Of a stretch of DNA of 64,000 nucleotides, positions 55,245 to 64,000 are shown piece by piece. This DNA is from Adenophora triphylla var. japonica (lineage: Eukaryota > Streptophyta > Magnoliopsida > Asterales > Campanulaceae). Position 1 is the first letter of the stretch, and each line of letters starts with the position of its first letter. The stretch covers positions 23,715 to 87,714 of the forward strand of contig JAFEMH010007493.1 in the NCBI GenBank assembly GCA_022495995.1, given 5' to 3'. A program made the translations under genes and the position numbers. Under the pieces are notes generated by a model, which was not told the origin of the DNA, did not search any database, and was given only the letters and a program-made list of their open reading frames with translations.

Positions 55245-55285
55245 CTACCTACGTATCCCTAGTGGGAATCAAGCCCTTTCGTAGT
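55245..55285. other. CTACG-type hairpin box, Z copy 2
   Basis: GGCTACCTACGTATCCCTAG then TGGGAATCAAGCC and TTTCGTAGTTCG. Right border of arrays Z-a and Z-b. Confidence 0.5.
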
Positions 55286-55414
55286 TCGAGTACTACTCGA
55301 GATTCCGTTGGCTTTTGGGATTCCGTTAACTTTGCTGGGGATTTTGTTAGCCTTTCTTTGAGGAAAATCGGACGTATTCGTGCAGGAAATCGGTCTTACG
55401 TTTGTTGCCGTTGG

Positions 55415-56370
55415 ATGATTTTGATGAAAGATACGGGATCTCGTTATCTTTCTCGGGAGATCGGTCTTACTTTTGGCTAGGGGATTGATTTTTGATGAAA
55501 GATACGGGATCTCGTTATCTTTCTCGGGAGATCGGTCTTACGTTTGGCTAGCAGGTTGATGATTTTGATGAAAGATACGAGATCTCGTTATCTTTCTCGG
55601 GAGATCGGACTTACGTTTGGCTAGGGGATTGATTTTTGATGAAAGATACGGGATCTCGTTATCTTTCTCGGGAGATCGGACTTACGCTTTGGCGATGGGA
55701 TTGATTTTTGATGAAGATACGGGATCTCGTTATCTTTCTCGGGGAGATCGGCCTTACGTTTTCTTTGTAGGGGATTGATTTTTGATGAAAGATACGGGAT
55801 CTCGTTATCTTTCTCGAGGGCACTCGGTCTTACGTTTCTTGCCGGGGATGATTTTGATGAAAGATACGGGATCCGTTATCTTTCTCAGGCACTTCGGTCT
55901 TACGTTTCTTGCTTAGGGATTGATTTTTGATGAAAGATACGGGATCTCGTTATCTTTCTCAGGGGCACTCGGTCTTACGTTTTACTGCCGGAGATCGATT
56001 TTGATGAAAGATACGAGATTTCGTTATCTTTCTTGGGTCACTCGGTCTTACGTTTGACTGCCGAGGAGGATTTTGATGAAAGATACGAGATTTCGTTATC
56101 TTTCTCGGGTCACTCGGTCTTACGTTTGACTGCCGGGGATTGATTTTTATGAAAGATACGAGATCTCGTTATCTTTCTCGGGGCACTCGGTCTTACGTTT
56201 GACTGCCGGGGATGATTTTGATGAAAGATACGGGATCCGTTATCTTTCTCGGGGCACTCGGTCTTACGTTTGCTTCTTAGGGGTAATTTTGATGAAAGAT
56301 ACGGGATTCCGTTATCTTTCTCGGGGAGATCGGACTTACGTTTGACTGCCGGGAATGATTTCCTTGACAA
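55415..56370. repeat. Tandem array Z-c: thirteen hairpin units, period about 72 bases
   Basis: Each unit holds GATGAAAGATACGGGATCTC + GTTATCTTTCTCGGG, an inverted repeat; some units have the nearly perfect form GATACGAGATCTCGTTATC. Spacers contain CGGTCTTACGTTTG. Non-coding. Confidence 0.9.
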
Positions 56371-56646
56371 GGGGCTGACTTTGGTTAACTTTGGTTAACT
56401 CTGTCAAGTTGGGGACTGAATTGCAGAGTCCTGGAATTTTAAGGGGCAAAAGGGTCATTTTGACCCTGACAATCCTATCCGCGCGGATAGGAGCGTGTTC
56501 CAGGGTTTTTAAATGAGGGGCCGCCCCCTTTCTCCTTCCCCAGTCTGTTTTTACAGAAAATTACGAGAGAGAGAGAGAAAATCTGCAAATCCGCCATTGT
56601 TATCCAAAAAGCTTGAAAATCTTAGATTTCTTCGATTTTTTGAGCG
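56371..56646 (+). promoter_or_regulatory. Upstream region of the Z PMD-like gene
   Basis: TCCGCGCGGA at 56478-56487 within a longer inverted repeat (CCTATCCGCGCGGATAGG), then TTTTTAAATGAGG as a possible TATA region, then a GA-rich leader and the ATG at 56647. Confidence 0.5.
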
Positions 56647-58874
56647 ATGGAACACGGGGAAGGTGCTTTTCAAGGCCAAGGACGTGGCCCGATCGCGGAG
56701 AGACGATTGGAGCTTGTCCGAATGAGGAGGCATTACACCCTTTCGCAATCGGTTGCGGAGGAGCATTACCCCGATGCTTGGCAACATTGGGCTTCGGATT
56801 CGAATCTCCGAACGGTATACTTTGAAACCCTTTGATCCCTTTGTTGATTTCTTGTTTGAAATTTGAATTTTGGGTGATTTTTGAAATTTTTTTTTTTTTT
56901 TGCAGGGCGGAAACCGTTTTGTGACGGAGCAGCTGAACAAAATGAAGACTCGAGGATCGGTGGAGTCCGTGGTTGACTTGTGGGATCGGGATGCGGGCGA
57001 GCTGTTGCCGAGTCCGCCGCATGATTGTTGTTGAGACCGGGCTTTGGGAGTTTGTCGAGTGCTTAGGGGGACTGGTCAAGTTCCCAAGAGCAGGGCACGA
57101 TGTTTGCTTTGGCGCGGCGGTGGTGGGGCGCGACCCGCGCCTTTCACTTCTTCGGGCGAGGCTACGGTTACGCCCAGATTACTTGCAATCACGGGCTGTC
57201 CATCAATGGGCCAGCGGCATTGAGTGGCGGGATGGCTACGGCGATGCGGATCTACGAGGCTCTTAAGGATTTTCCCCTATTCCCAAAGGGGATGGGGATG
57301 GAGTATGCGGTGATTACTGCGGGAAGATTGTGGAGACCATTGTGAGCTATGAGGTGGGGAGGAGAGGATGGCGCGAAGCGGATCGCTAGGGCCTTCTTGT
57401 GGTTTGCCTTTACTGAGCACCCTCTTTGGGCATGTTGAGGGACGGCGTCTTTGCCTTGTTGAGGTCCTTGGAGGACATGGAGACGGCGGAGATGTCTCGT
57501 GGGGAGAGGCCGGGGCAGCGAGCTTTACTTTGCTCTCGATAGGTACAGTAGGAAGAGCTGTGAGCTCCTTGTCTTGCTTTGAGTTTGCCACGAGGTATAA
57601 GCTCTCTTTTTGCTTTCCCTCTTTTTTTTTTTGAGCACACACTTTTCTTTTCAGACCTTTGGATTGATTGGATTTTTACCTTTCGCGGTATGGGCGTTGA
57701 AGTTTTTCCACGTCACGATGTGGCGGCGGCCGCGGAGTACGTCGGGCGTATCCGGCCATGCATTCTTGGTCCAAGCATGCCCCGGGAAGATAAGCTCCGT
57801 GGGGCGTACGACTCGGAGTACGCGAATTGCCTTCCTTTGACGGAGGCCGAGACGGATGAGGGATGATATTCTTCCCCTGGGATCGCTTCGAGGTGGCGCA
57901 GAAGGGTGCGAGATTTGGAGCTGTGCGGCGGAGGATTACGAGGTCCGACTGCGATGCATATTATCCGGGAGAGAGGGTGGCGACGCGCCGCATGGCGTGG
58001 ACCGCCTTTGAGGACACGGTGGAGCCTCCCGCCGATATGATGCACTCCGCGATCGGTCCGTGACACAGGATGATTACCGAGCGGCCGGCACTTCTCGGAT
58101 TTCGTGGCGGCCCAGCCATATGCGACATTCGTCTTGAGGAGGCGAGGATGCCTCGGGTTACGGATAGAGAGGGGCTTGGGATCCCGCGGTACCCTCGGAT
58201 GGATTTTTCATATATCCCAGGATGGGGTCCGATTGAAGGTGCGGATCCACCGGCTGAGCGGCTTCCGCGAGCTTTCCGGCCTCGTCGGGTATGAAGGTAT
58301 GGCTTTTTAAGCACTGCCTCTTCCTTTCTTTCTTTTGTTTCATCATTTTTAGCATCACTTCCTTTTTTGACGCTTTTGCTTTTGTGCGAGTTTTCGGAGG
58401 TGGTCGTCGAGAGGCGACGAAGCAAGTGATCGGAACAAGAGATTCATCGGGAGGATGGTCGCTTGCGGGGCTCCTCAGCTGAAGCGAAGCAACCACGGCG
58501 GCGCTGTCGGGCAGGAAGGCTTCCCTATTCGCTCGAGACTTCTTGAGAGACTCCTCTGTCTCCTCTCCTTGATCCCAGCGCGGTCTTGCCTTTGGATCAC
58601 GTCATTCTCGGGGGATCCACACGGGCGAGGGACACGTACGCGCGCGTGGTGGGTCGTCTTCGTATGTCCCGAGAGTCCGACGCCTTCACCTTTGGATACG
58701 ATTTTTCGCGGATCTCGGCTTGCCCTATCGGAGCGTGCGGTTGGTCCCAGCTTGAGCCTCTTTGCGGGAGACGAGGACGATTCGAGCCCGAGATTTTCGG
58801 GGCTCCTGAGGAGGCGGGCCCGAGTCGCAAGAGGGGCCGAGGGCAGACATCGGGCGCTAGAGACTCCGATTGAT
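56647..58874 (+). pseudogene. PMD-like gene of element Z (exons complete, frames broken)
   Basis: Exon 1 (56647-56814, 168 bases) reads MEHGEGAFQGQGRGPIAERR and ends at GTATAC. Intron 1 ends TTTTTTTTGCAG at 56905. Exon 2 starts GGNRFVTEQLNKMKTRGSVE and continues through the mobile domain (TRAFHF..G, ITCNHGLSINGPA, WRDGYGDADLRG, FGHVEG, SWGEAG). A T-rich intron near 57596-57680 and another near 58297-58390 match those of element X. The end is RKRGRGQTSGARDSD at about 58873. Frame breaks are scattered through exon 2 and later. The layout confirms that this gene is spliced and antisense to the element's own RNA. PMD proteins may bind DNA or chromatin; the role here is unknown. Confidence 0.65.
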
Positions 58875-59299
58875 TTTTTTTTTTTTTTGAGATTTGAGAT
58901 TGAGATTGAGATTTGTACAGCTTATGCACATTTTTTTTTCTTCTTTTTTTCTTTGGGATGTAATAATTTAGGATTTTATTTTATGAATGCAATGCAGTAT
59001 GAATGCAGTGTTGCATGAGCCTTGTTTTTTGGCAAGGGTGTTAGTGTTTGGTATATGGGTGGTTTGGGGAGGGTTTTGCACGGGTTTCGAGCAGCAGGGA
59101 CGGAATATTCCTCTTTTGGTGTAGCGGCTTAGGCTTTTTGCAGATTTTTCGGTGGAAAGCAATCATGTCCGCGCGGATGGGGTCTGCATCGACATTGTCC
59201 TTTAATTTTGCTTGATCTGGTCTCACTTTATTTCAAATTCAAATATCCTCTTCAACCTCCGAGTCGAACGGCCATTTTCGGGGAGAAAGAGAGAAAAAC
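58875..59299 (+). promoter_or_regulatory. Spacer and promoter region of the Z DUF7745-like gene
   Basis: T-rich runs near 58875-58890 and 58931-58952, then TCCGCGCGGA at 59168-59177 about 130 bases before the ATG. Aligns with 21877-22334 plus 37143-37166 of element X, with the Helitron absent. Confidence 0.55.
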
Positions 59300-60838
59300 C
59301 ATGGAAAACCTTAGAAAAGCTCCATCAAAATTGTCCCAAGAATCCCAAATGTCATTCTTCAACAAGTTCAAGAGTGGTCCCGGGAGATCATGCATGAGAG
59401 GAGGTCCTTCTTTGAAGAAAGGTACTGAGTGAAGTGCTTATGGTCTCTCGGAATTGATTCCGGACTATGAGCTTTTGAGGGCTTCTTCCTCATTTTGGGA
59501 CACTAGAAGGCATGTCTTTTGCCTTTCCTTCAACGAGATTGTTCCGTGGAAGAATTTCGGGCCTTGCTTGGAGGTCGTGAGGTGGAAGAGATAGCGGTTC
59601 CTTTGCCGGGAGGGCTTCTTTTGTTGACGGATTGTGCGTCCTCCTTCATCTTTCCACGGAGGAAGCGCAAGGGTATGATCCGCGGTCCCGATCATTTCGA
59701 TATTTCGGTCTTCCCGACAGATTTAGGGGCCTAGGCTTGGATGATGCCTATTGGGATGCCTTTGCACTTTGTATGTTTGGCGCCTGCTTCATGGTCTATT
59801 CCTTTGGGATTTGCCATCGGTCTTTGCTTGGATGTTGTCGTTATTTGCCGCCTGGCGAGAGATGTCGTTCCTTTGATTACGGGGGAGACTTTTCATGCTC
59901 TCGATAGGGCTGGCTACCGGAAGACGGTATATGCACGGGCGGCCCGTTCCCTCTTGACCCTGTGGGCGATGGAGCGTTTGGGGTTCTTCGGGGAAACTCC
60001 CGATATGATCAAGCCTTGGACATTTGCCGGGAGGGGGTTGCTTTGTGGATTTTGATGACCCGGGGCTCGTGGGAACGTTGGATGGGCCGGTCTCCGGACG
60101 AGAAGATATCGAGATGGTCGTGCCTTGTTGGCGGGTGGAGACTCGCGAGTGCTTGAGGATGGGTCTCATGTGGTCATGCTTAGGGCTTTCTCGGTCCGGC
60201 TTCTATATTCAGGCTTTGGTTACGAGATAGTTTGGCTTGGAAGCGGAGTTCCTTTGGAGGGCTTTGATGATATAGCCACCAGGGTGGTGACTCCTGCTTC
60301 TATGGATGATCCCTCGGTGTTTCCATTTCTTTCCCGAGCATGGAGGTATGACGCCTTTCCTTCTCGGGTTATTCTCAGATGTCCGAGACCGGTGTTCTTG
60401 ACCACTTGGTACCTGGATTGGTATGAGAGGCATCTGGGAGAGACTCAGGTGGCTATTTTGAGACGGCGTGAGGCCATTGTGGGTGCGGAGGACTGGCTGT
60501 TTCGAGAGGAGGAGGGCCGAGGCGAGACGGCCCTCGCGACTGGGGTGGAGATGCGTGGCCAGGCGCATGAGGCTTACGTCAAGAGACGGGAGAGGAGGAT
60601 CCTATGCTACCGGCTAGGCTACGGGGAGATGAGAGATGGCGCTAGGGCTACTAAGGCCACGGCGACGGAGTTTGGTTTGATAGATCTGTTCCTATACGAG
60701 CTTGGTAGGAGAAACTTGACATTTTCCCGTTCGGAAAAGAAGACTCGAAGGGGAAGAAGAGGGGAGAGGCCGATGCGAGTGGCTTGGAGTGACTACGAGT
60801 TTTCAGTATCCCTTTCTTGTCATGGCGAGACACATTAG
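59300..60838 (+). pseudogene. DUF7745-like gene of element Z (frameshifted)
   Basis: Same gene as 37167-38681. It starts MENLRKAPSKLSQESQM and keeps EFRALLGG, DHFDIS, FMVYSFGICHRSLLG and WRYDAFPSRVILRCPRPVFL (about 60340-60400). Its C-terminus is similar, with KKTRRGRRGE. A dozen or more short indels break it. Comparison with the intact X copy gives the original frame along nearly the whole length. Confidence 0.8.
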
Positions 60839-61137
60839 TTTGATTATGTATCTTAGTTTTCTTTTAGCGAGGTTGCCGGTTGTAGGAATGAATCGGGCTT
60901 AGAGTCATCAAAAAGTTTTTAACTTGTAATGAATATTTGAATTGCTTCGTAGAGTTTTCGAGACGCTTTCATGGTACGATCAGTTGTATTGATGCCAAAG
61001 TATGACTTTTATTTGTGTTTTAGACCGAACCGTTTCCGGCTGCCTACGTTCCCCTCATTTTGAGGAGCTCAGGTCTTCGTAGTTCAACTTTGTTTTTTTT
61101 GTTGTTTTTTTTTTTTTTTTTTTTTTTTGTTTTTTTT

Positions 61138-61176
<39 letters not shown>

Positions 61177-61259
61177 TGCAACCACATGTTTTTACCTAGG
61201 CCGCCCTTCTTCGGGTTTTCAACCTAGTTAGGTATTACTCTTTTAGCACTCTTTTTTTT
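60839..61259. other. Spacer with long T-rich tract between DUF7745-like gene and pol of Z
   Basis: Holds GCCTACGTTCCCC and CGTAGTTCAAC arms as in X (38924-38977) and a tract of almost pure T at about 61087-61175 on the plus strand (A on the pol strand). Confidence 0.7.
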
Positions 61260-64000
61260 GCGCGTAGTATCTGCGCGGCTTGTCACCATGTATATTTGGG
61301 TGTCTGACAAAGGGATTCCCGTCGTTAGGTCTGCAAAAGTTGCATGGCTCCTCCGGGAGGAGAGATCTTTTGGGACGACAGTATGCGCCCGACCCAGACG
61401 AGGCTCCGCATTTGCCGAGGGGGTTGATACGGGCTGAGGAGCTTTTTCTTTTAAAACGAGATCACACTTGTCGGATCTCCCGATGCTTTACTTTCTTGTG
61501 AAAGGCTCTGGCCATTCTTCCTTAGTAGGCCGGATGTGTTCCATTGCTTTCAATCGAGGCGTTCATCCCTAGCGGGGCCAATTCGTCATGGCGACTGCGA
61601 GCCATTCGACCTCACAGTTGAACAATCTGGCTTTCAGCGGTATGCGGAGCGAGAATTTTCAGCTGGAGATTGGGCAGCACGGCTTCCATTCCCGTATGTG
61701 AGGGCAAAACGGTGTTTCCCCGGTTAGCCAAGTTCGTTAAGCGTGTTACAGTAGCCCCGAGTGCCGGAGTGTAACTTCTCGGGCCAATCTCGCCTTGGAC
61801 AACCATTTTCCGGATGATATTTTCCGAGTCTTGTTTCTTTGCACTCAACGGCTCCGTTGGTTTGGGGTACTGCAGCCAAGGAGATGACTTGTGACGGGTT
61901 ATTCGGAATACTGTTGCTATGAGTTTTCCACATTCCGCCTTCGAAGTGGGATCCATTATACGAAATGATTTTTGGTGGCAACCACGTATACGCACATGAT
62001 GTTTTCTTTGATGAAGAGAGGCAACTTTCTTTGGAAATTGAGGATTTTGTAGGACTTGGCCCGGCAGCAGCTTGCAGTAGAAATAATCCACGGCGGTATC
62101 GGGGACGAACTTCGTGGCCGTTACTTGCGATGGTGTGATTTTGCCTATGACATCAATTCCCCAAGTGACGAGAAAGGCCAAGGGGTTTGTCATGCTTGGT
62201 ATAGTAGCTCGTGAGGAGGCAAGCGATTAAGATTTGAGTATCGGCGGCATTTGTCGCGAGTTTTGACAAGGCCCGGATGCGATCGGCTTCCGTGGAGATC
62301 CAAAAATACCCCATTCTCGGAAGTATGATTTGCATCGAGCTCGAGCATTCATAGTGAGGGCCGCGAGTACACCACCATGTATTTCTATCGCTGAGTTCGG
62401 TAGCCTCTTGTTTGCTTGATACATCTGCGGGGAGGGGGCCTTGATAACGCTTGCTTGTATAACCACATGTTTCCCGAAGAACATAATGGGAGGCGAGCCG
62501 CTTCGGGTGAGAGACTTTTAGAAGCTTTGATTCCTTCTTTTTTATATTCCCACATCTTCATTTTTGAAAGAGGCCTCGCAGGAAATCCTTCGGGTATTGG
62601 TAAATCCCGAGTGTACCGGGGATCATTGATCGTGTGTCGGCTTCGCTTCAATTTCGAAGCAATAGGCGGGGTTTTCTCTTCTCCCAGGCTACGAATGGTT
62701 TAACGAGACTTTCCTTCGGGTATTTCGACAAGAGAGAGAGCTAGTGTAGCCGAGCATCTGCCCGAACTTTGTTTCGGTCTCTTGGCCGGAGTAATGAAAA
62801 GCTTGATTTCTTTGAATTTGAGCCGAAGCTTTAGTTCTTCCATGTAAAGCATGATACTTACGCAAACTTCAGGATCCACGGTCTTCCATTTGTTAGAGAC
62901 ACGATTGATGATGAGGGCAGAGTCACCATACACCTCAATTCCTTGATGAAACTTTCTTTCAAAGGGCGGCTTCCAACCCAGCTATGCAAGCTTCATATTC
63001 GGCGGCGTTGTTGGTGACTTCGAGAAGTTGACACTTGCTAGCTATGGGGGTGTGTTCGTCGATAGGATCGACGAAGCATTCCCTATCCGTTCCCCCTTTT
63101 GTTTGACGCCCTTAGTCGAAGAAAGAGTTACCGGCGATTTTTCTCCTTCTAGAGCGAAGATTCCATCATCGAGGGAAATTGAGGAGTTCGGAGTCCTCAG
63201 GGACTGTCCCAGCTTGGGAAATCGGCCGGATGTTCGCCATGTATGTGTCCTTTTACGGATTTCCCTTGAAAGCATAAGTGACGTGTCATATTCGGCCAAA
63301 AAGAACAGCGGACCATTTTGCCCTGACCTCATGGAGATGGAAAGGAAACTTGTCGAAACGAGATATTTGATAGGGTCTATTCTTGAGACAAGATGTATCG
63401 AGGTGAGGCGCATGTAGTGTTTCAAATTTCCAGCTACCCGGACCAGGCTTCAACGCAGAAGGAGTCTTCCTTGGCTTAGAGTAATTGAGTTCGCTTCCTT
63501 AGAGCTTTTCTTGCTCCACGAAATAGATGGCATTTTCGACATGGAATCTTTGCTTCTCTTGAGCTAGCATAGCCCCAAGTCTTTGTGCTCAGTAGCCCGG
63601 TTAAGATGTAAACGAGAGTGGCTTTTGCCGATGTGGTGGGCGAGAGAATCGGGGGATTCATGAGGTATGCACTGATCTGTTGAAAGGCAGGCGACATTCT
63701 GGAGTGCATTACGTGTAGGCATTTTTCTTCATCAACTTGAAAGATCGGCTCGCGAGATCGAGGTCGGGAGGTGATTTCAAGCGGCTTATGTATTGCGAGT
63801 CTTCCCAGCAAGGATTTCAACTTACGTCGGTGTCAGGGCGAGCATTTGACTATCGCCTTGATCTTACGGGGATCTACTTCGATTCCCCGTTACGTCACCA
63901 TATATCCTAGCACCTTACCTGCACCTCGTCTTACACACCAAGAGTGCACTTGGGCCCTAGATTCGATCTCATCTATGCCAGTCTCGGAGGCGGCCGAAGG
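61260..64000 (-). pseudogene. Pol of element Z: integrase, dual RNase H, RT (frameshifted, runs off window)
   Basis: Aligns on the minus strand with 39206-41864 of element X. Integrase pieces include WGIDVIGKITPS (about 62115-62165), FRITRHKSSP (61885-61920) and NIIRKMV. The second RNase H has YGDSALIINRVSNKW (62890-62935) and ends LVEIPEGKS (62703-62735). The first RNase H and RT follow to the right edge (63450-64000). No catalytic unit is intact because of frequent indels. Several insertions have the same form as CAG becoming CGAG. Confidence 0.85.

Larger units (their letters stand above)
52719..64000 (-). mobile_element. Element Z: Tat-like element with antisense PMD-like and DUF7745-like genes
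   Basis: Minus orientation. 3' LTR on the left, then polypurine tract, three tandem arrays, PMD-like gene, DUF7745-like gene (both plus strand), then pol on the minus strand running off the window. This gives the uninterrupted plan of element X. Pol and both cargo genes have many single-base indels. Confidence 0.85.

Noticed and set aside
54886..55284. Repeat protein frame FLGASDLDDDG
   Set aside because: The open frame follows from 30- and 33-base repeat units without stops. No start context or conserved copy in element W supports a gene.
55415..56370. CRISPR-like array
   Set aside because: Units are joined tandem repeats with near-identical spacers in plant DNA, with no cas genes. This is a satellite-type array.
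1..64000. tRNA and rRNA genes
   Set aside because: Looked for cloverleaf-type and conserved rRNA words. The only tRNA-like matches are retroelement primer-binding sites.

Overview
This window is plant nuclear DNA, almost certainly from a flowering plant with a transposon-rich genome. It holds no intact host gene. Nearly every base belongs to LTR retrotransposons nested in one another, one large gene-capturing Helitron, one Stowaway-type MITE, and short decayed pieces of host genes (chlorophyll a/b-binding protein, HSP90, neutral invertase, a TPX2-like gene, ribonucleotide reductase, D-type cyclin and an ABCG transporter). All functions were read from protein motifs by eye; no database search was run.

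Layout, left to right. (1) 1-4928: minus-strand, decayed Tat-like Ty3/gypsy element (element T) with its 5' LTR on the right, abutting an Lhcb1 fragment at 4929. (2) 5632-12498: a solo LTR (L1) of about 1.75 kb with target duplication ATGGT, split by a young Ty1/copia element at 6546-11653 (533-bp LTRs that look identical, target duplication GCATG). (3) 12776-20136: minus-strand chromovirus (Tekay/Del-like) with its 3' LTR, RT and integrase; a second solo LTR (S, 13316-15422, target duplication GACTC) lies inside that LTR. (4) 20137-41864: element X, a minus-strand Tat-like element with dual RNase H. On its opposite strand it carries two extra genes, a spliced plant-mobile-domain (PMD-like) gene and an intact 504-residue DUF7745-like gene. 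A 14.8-kb Helitron (22335-37142) sits between those two genes. (5) 41865-46032: element W, the 3' part of a minus-strand element (3' LTR, minisatellites, first PMD exon). (6) 46033-52718: element Y, plus strand, with 5' LTR, primer-binding site, long leader and decayed pol. (7) 52719-64000: element Z, minus strand, with 3' LTR, three tandem arrays, PMD-like gene, DUF7745-like gene and decayed pol. It repeats the plan of X and shows what X looked like before the Helitron arrived.

The most interesting material is in the X/W/Z/Y/L1/S family. Its members share (a) an antisense cargo gene with introns, (b) a pair of U5 hairpins whose stems change sequence but keep pairing in five LTRs, (c) a palindrome of form CCG-NN-CGG just upstream of the LTR TATA boxes and again in front of the antisense genes, and (d) paired CTACG/CGTAG hairpin boxes around minisatellites near the polypurine tract. 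Together these suggest a retrotransposon lineage with its own antisense gene module and conserved regulatory DNA and RNA. Many reading frames, above all right of about 48 kb, are broken by single-base indels. Some show a repeated CAG/CGAG pattern that may be a sequencing artefact, so broken frames should be read with care.
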